Assembly (NCBI RefSeq): GCF_900105655.1
Contig: NZ_LT629787.1
Span: 1,922,001 to 1,986,000 of the forward strand
Origin: Halopseudomonas salegens
GTDB lineage: Bacteria; Pseudomonadota; Gammaproteobacteria; Pseudomonadales; Pseudomonadaceae
Reading direction: 5' to 3'
Length of the DNA: 64,000 bases
Every line of letters begins with the position of its first letter. Position 1 is the stretch's first letter. A program made the position numbers and the translations under genes. Positions 63,866-64,000 of the stretch are shown here, one piece after another. A model generated the notes under the pieces. It ran no database searches. It had not been told where the DNA came from and was given only the letters and a program-made list of their open reading frames with translations.

Positions 63866-64000
63866 CCTGCGTCCGGAACTGATTTCACCCCCGACACGAC
63901 GCGACTGGATCGCCATCCTGGCTGCGATTCTCGGGGCATTCATGGCGATTCTGGATATCCAGATCGTCAATGCCTCGCTGAAAGAAATCCAGGGGGCATT
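63855..64000 (+). CDS. EmrB-like DHA2-family MFS transporter, N-terminal part
   Basis: The first 48 codons of a major-facilitator exporter, cut off by the window edge. The start is GTG at 63855, overlapping the adaptor by 11 bases. A short basic N-terminus is followed by the first helix, RRDWIAILAAILGAFMAILD, and the motif IQIVNASLKEIQGA, which is diagnostic of the DHA2/EmrB group. Its presence confirms that the adaptor works with an MFS pump and not with an ABC or RND pump. Confidence 0.9.
   Translation, partial: MTTDLRPELISPPTRRDWIAILAAILGAFMAILDIQIVNASLKEIQGA

Overview
The window looks like chromosomal DNA of a Pseudomonas-lineage gammaproteobacterium. Supporting signs are nth followed by a PA3496-type small acidic protein, gpsA, a PA1611-sized hybrid kinase and fabA-fabB close together, a DUF4892 protein, and tandem DUF1302/DUF1329 genes. 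A marine or saline relative such as Halopseudomonas is plausible, but this is an inference from content and not a placement. I saw no rRNA, tRNA, CRISPR array, transposase or phage gene.

Layout. 1-4.2 kb: the 3' part of glmS, nth, two small proteins, and a MotA-like/OmpA-like stator pair. 4.2-7.4 kb (minus): an overlapping patatin-selD-mnmH operon that makes selenophosphate and 2-selenouridine tRNA. 7.4-15 kb: a penicillin-acylase family enzyme, a DUF4892 protein, an alpha/beta hydrolase with an acyl-CoA ligase, and sixA-gpsA. 15.1-20.2 kb (plus): TonB receptor, periplasmic binding-like protein and hybrid histidine kinase, the last two overlapping by 4 bases. 20.3-23.9 kb: an AMP-forming ligase, then fabA-fabB (unsaturated fatty-acid synthesis), closed by a strong terminator.

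24.1-33.5 kb is the most unusual stretch. A two-gene block (DUF1302 outer-membrane protein, then DUF1329 protein, both minus) occurs twice, exactly 4,722 bases apart and nearly identical. Homology stops almost exactly at the outer ends of the coding block. Each copy faces its own AraC-family regulator, and the two regulators have diverged strongly.

33.5-41.7 kb: a signal-peptide methyltransferase-like protein, then an arsenosugar-type set: radical SAM ArsS, an OhrR/MarR regulator, a DUF1499 protein, a TVP38-flavoprotein fusion, the TIGR04283 and TIGR04282 glycosyltransferases, and an outer-membrane porin. The ArsM methyltransferase expected for this pathway is not in the window.

41.9-50.1 kb: a lipid-catabolic region with an acyl-CoA dehydrogenase, two short-chain dehydrogenases, an APH-fold kinase, a SurE paralogue, 2,4-dienoyl-CoA reductase and a third AraC regulator. 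The kinase/dehydrogenase pairing resembles the 4-hydroxyacyl-CoA (levulinate-type) route. 50.1-55.2 kb (minus): an NrtABC-type nitrate transporter behind a leader with a candidate sigma-54 promoter and an intrinsic terminator, preceded by a NIT-ANTAR antiterminator gene. A 25-codon reading frame lies downstream of the transporter. 55.3-60.1 kb: an RND efflux pump and its adaptor, divergent from a TetR regulator across a perfect palindrome. 60.1-64 kb: gltX, a LysR regulator, and an EmrA-like adaptor followed by the start of an EmrB-like transporter cut by the window edge.
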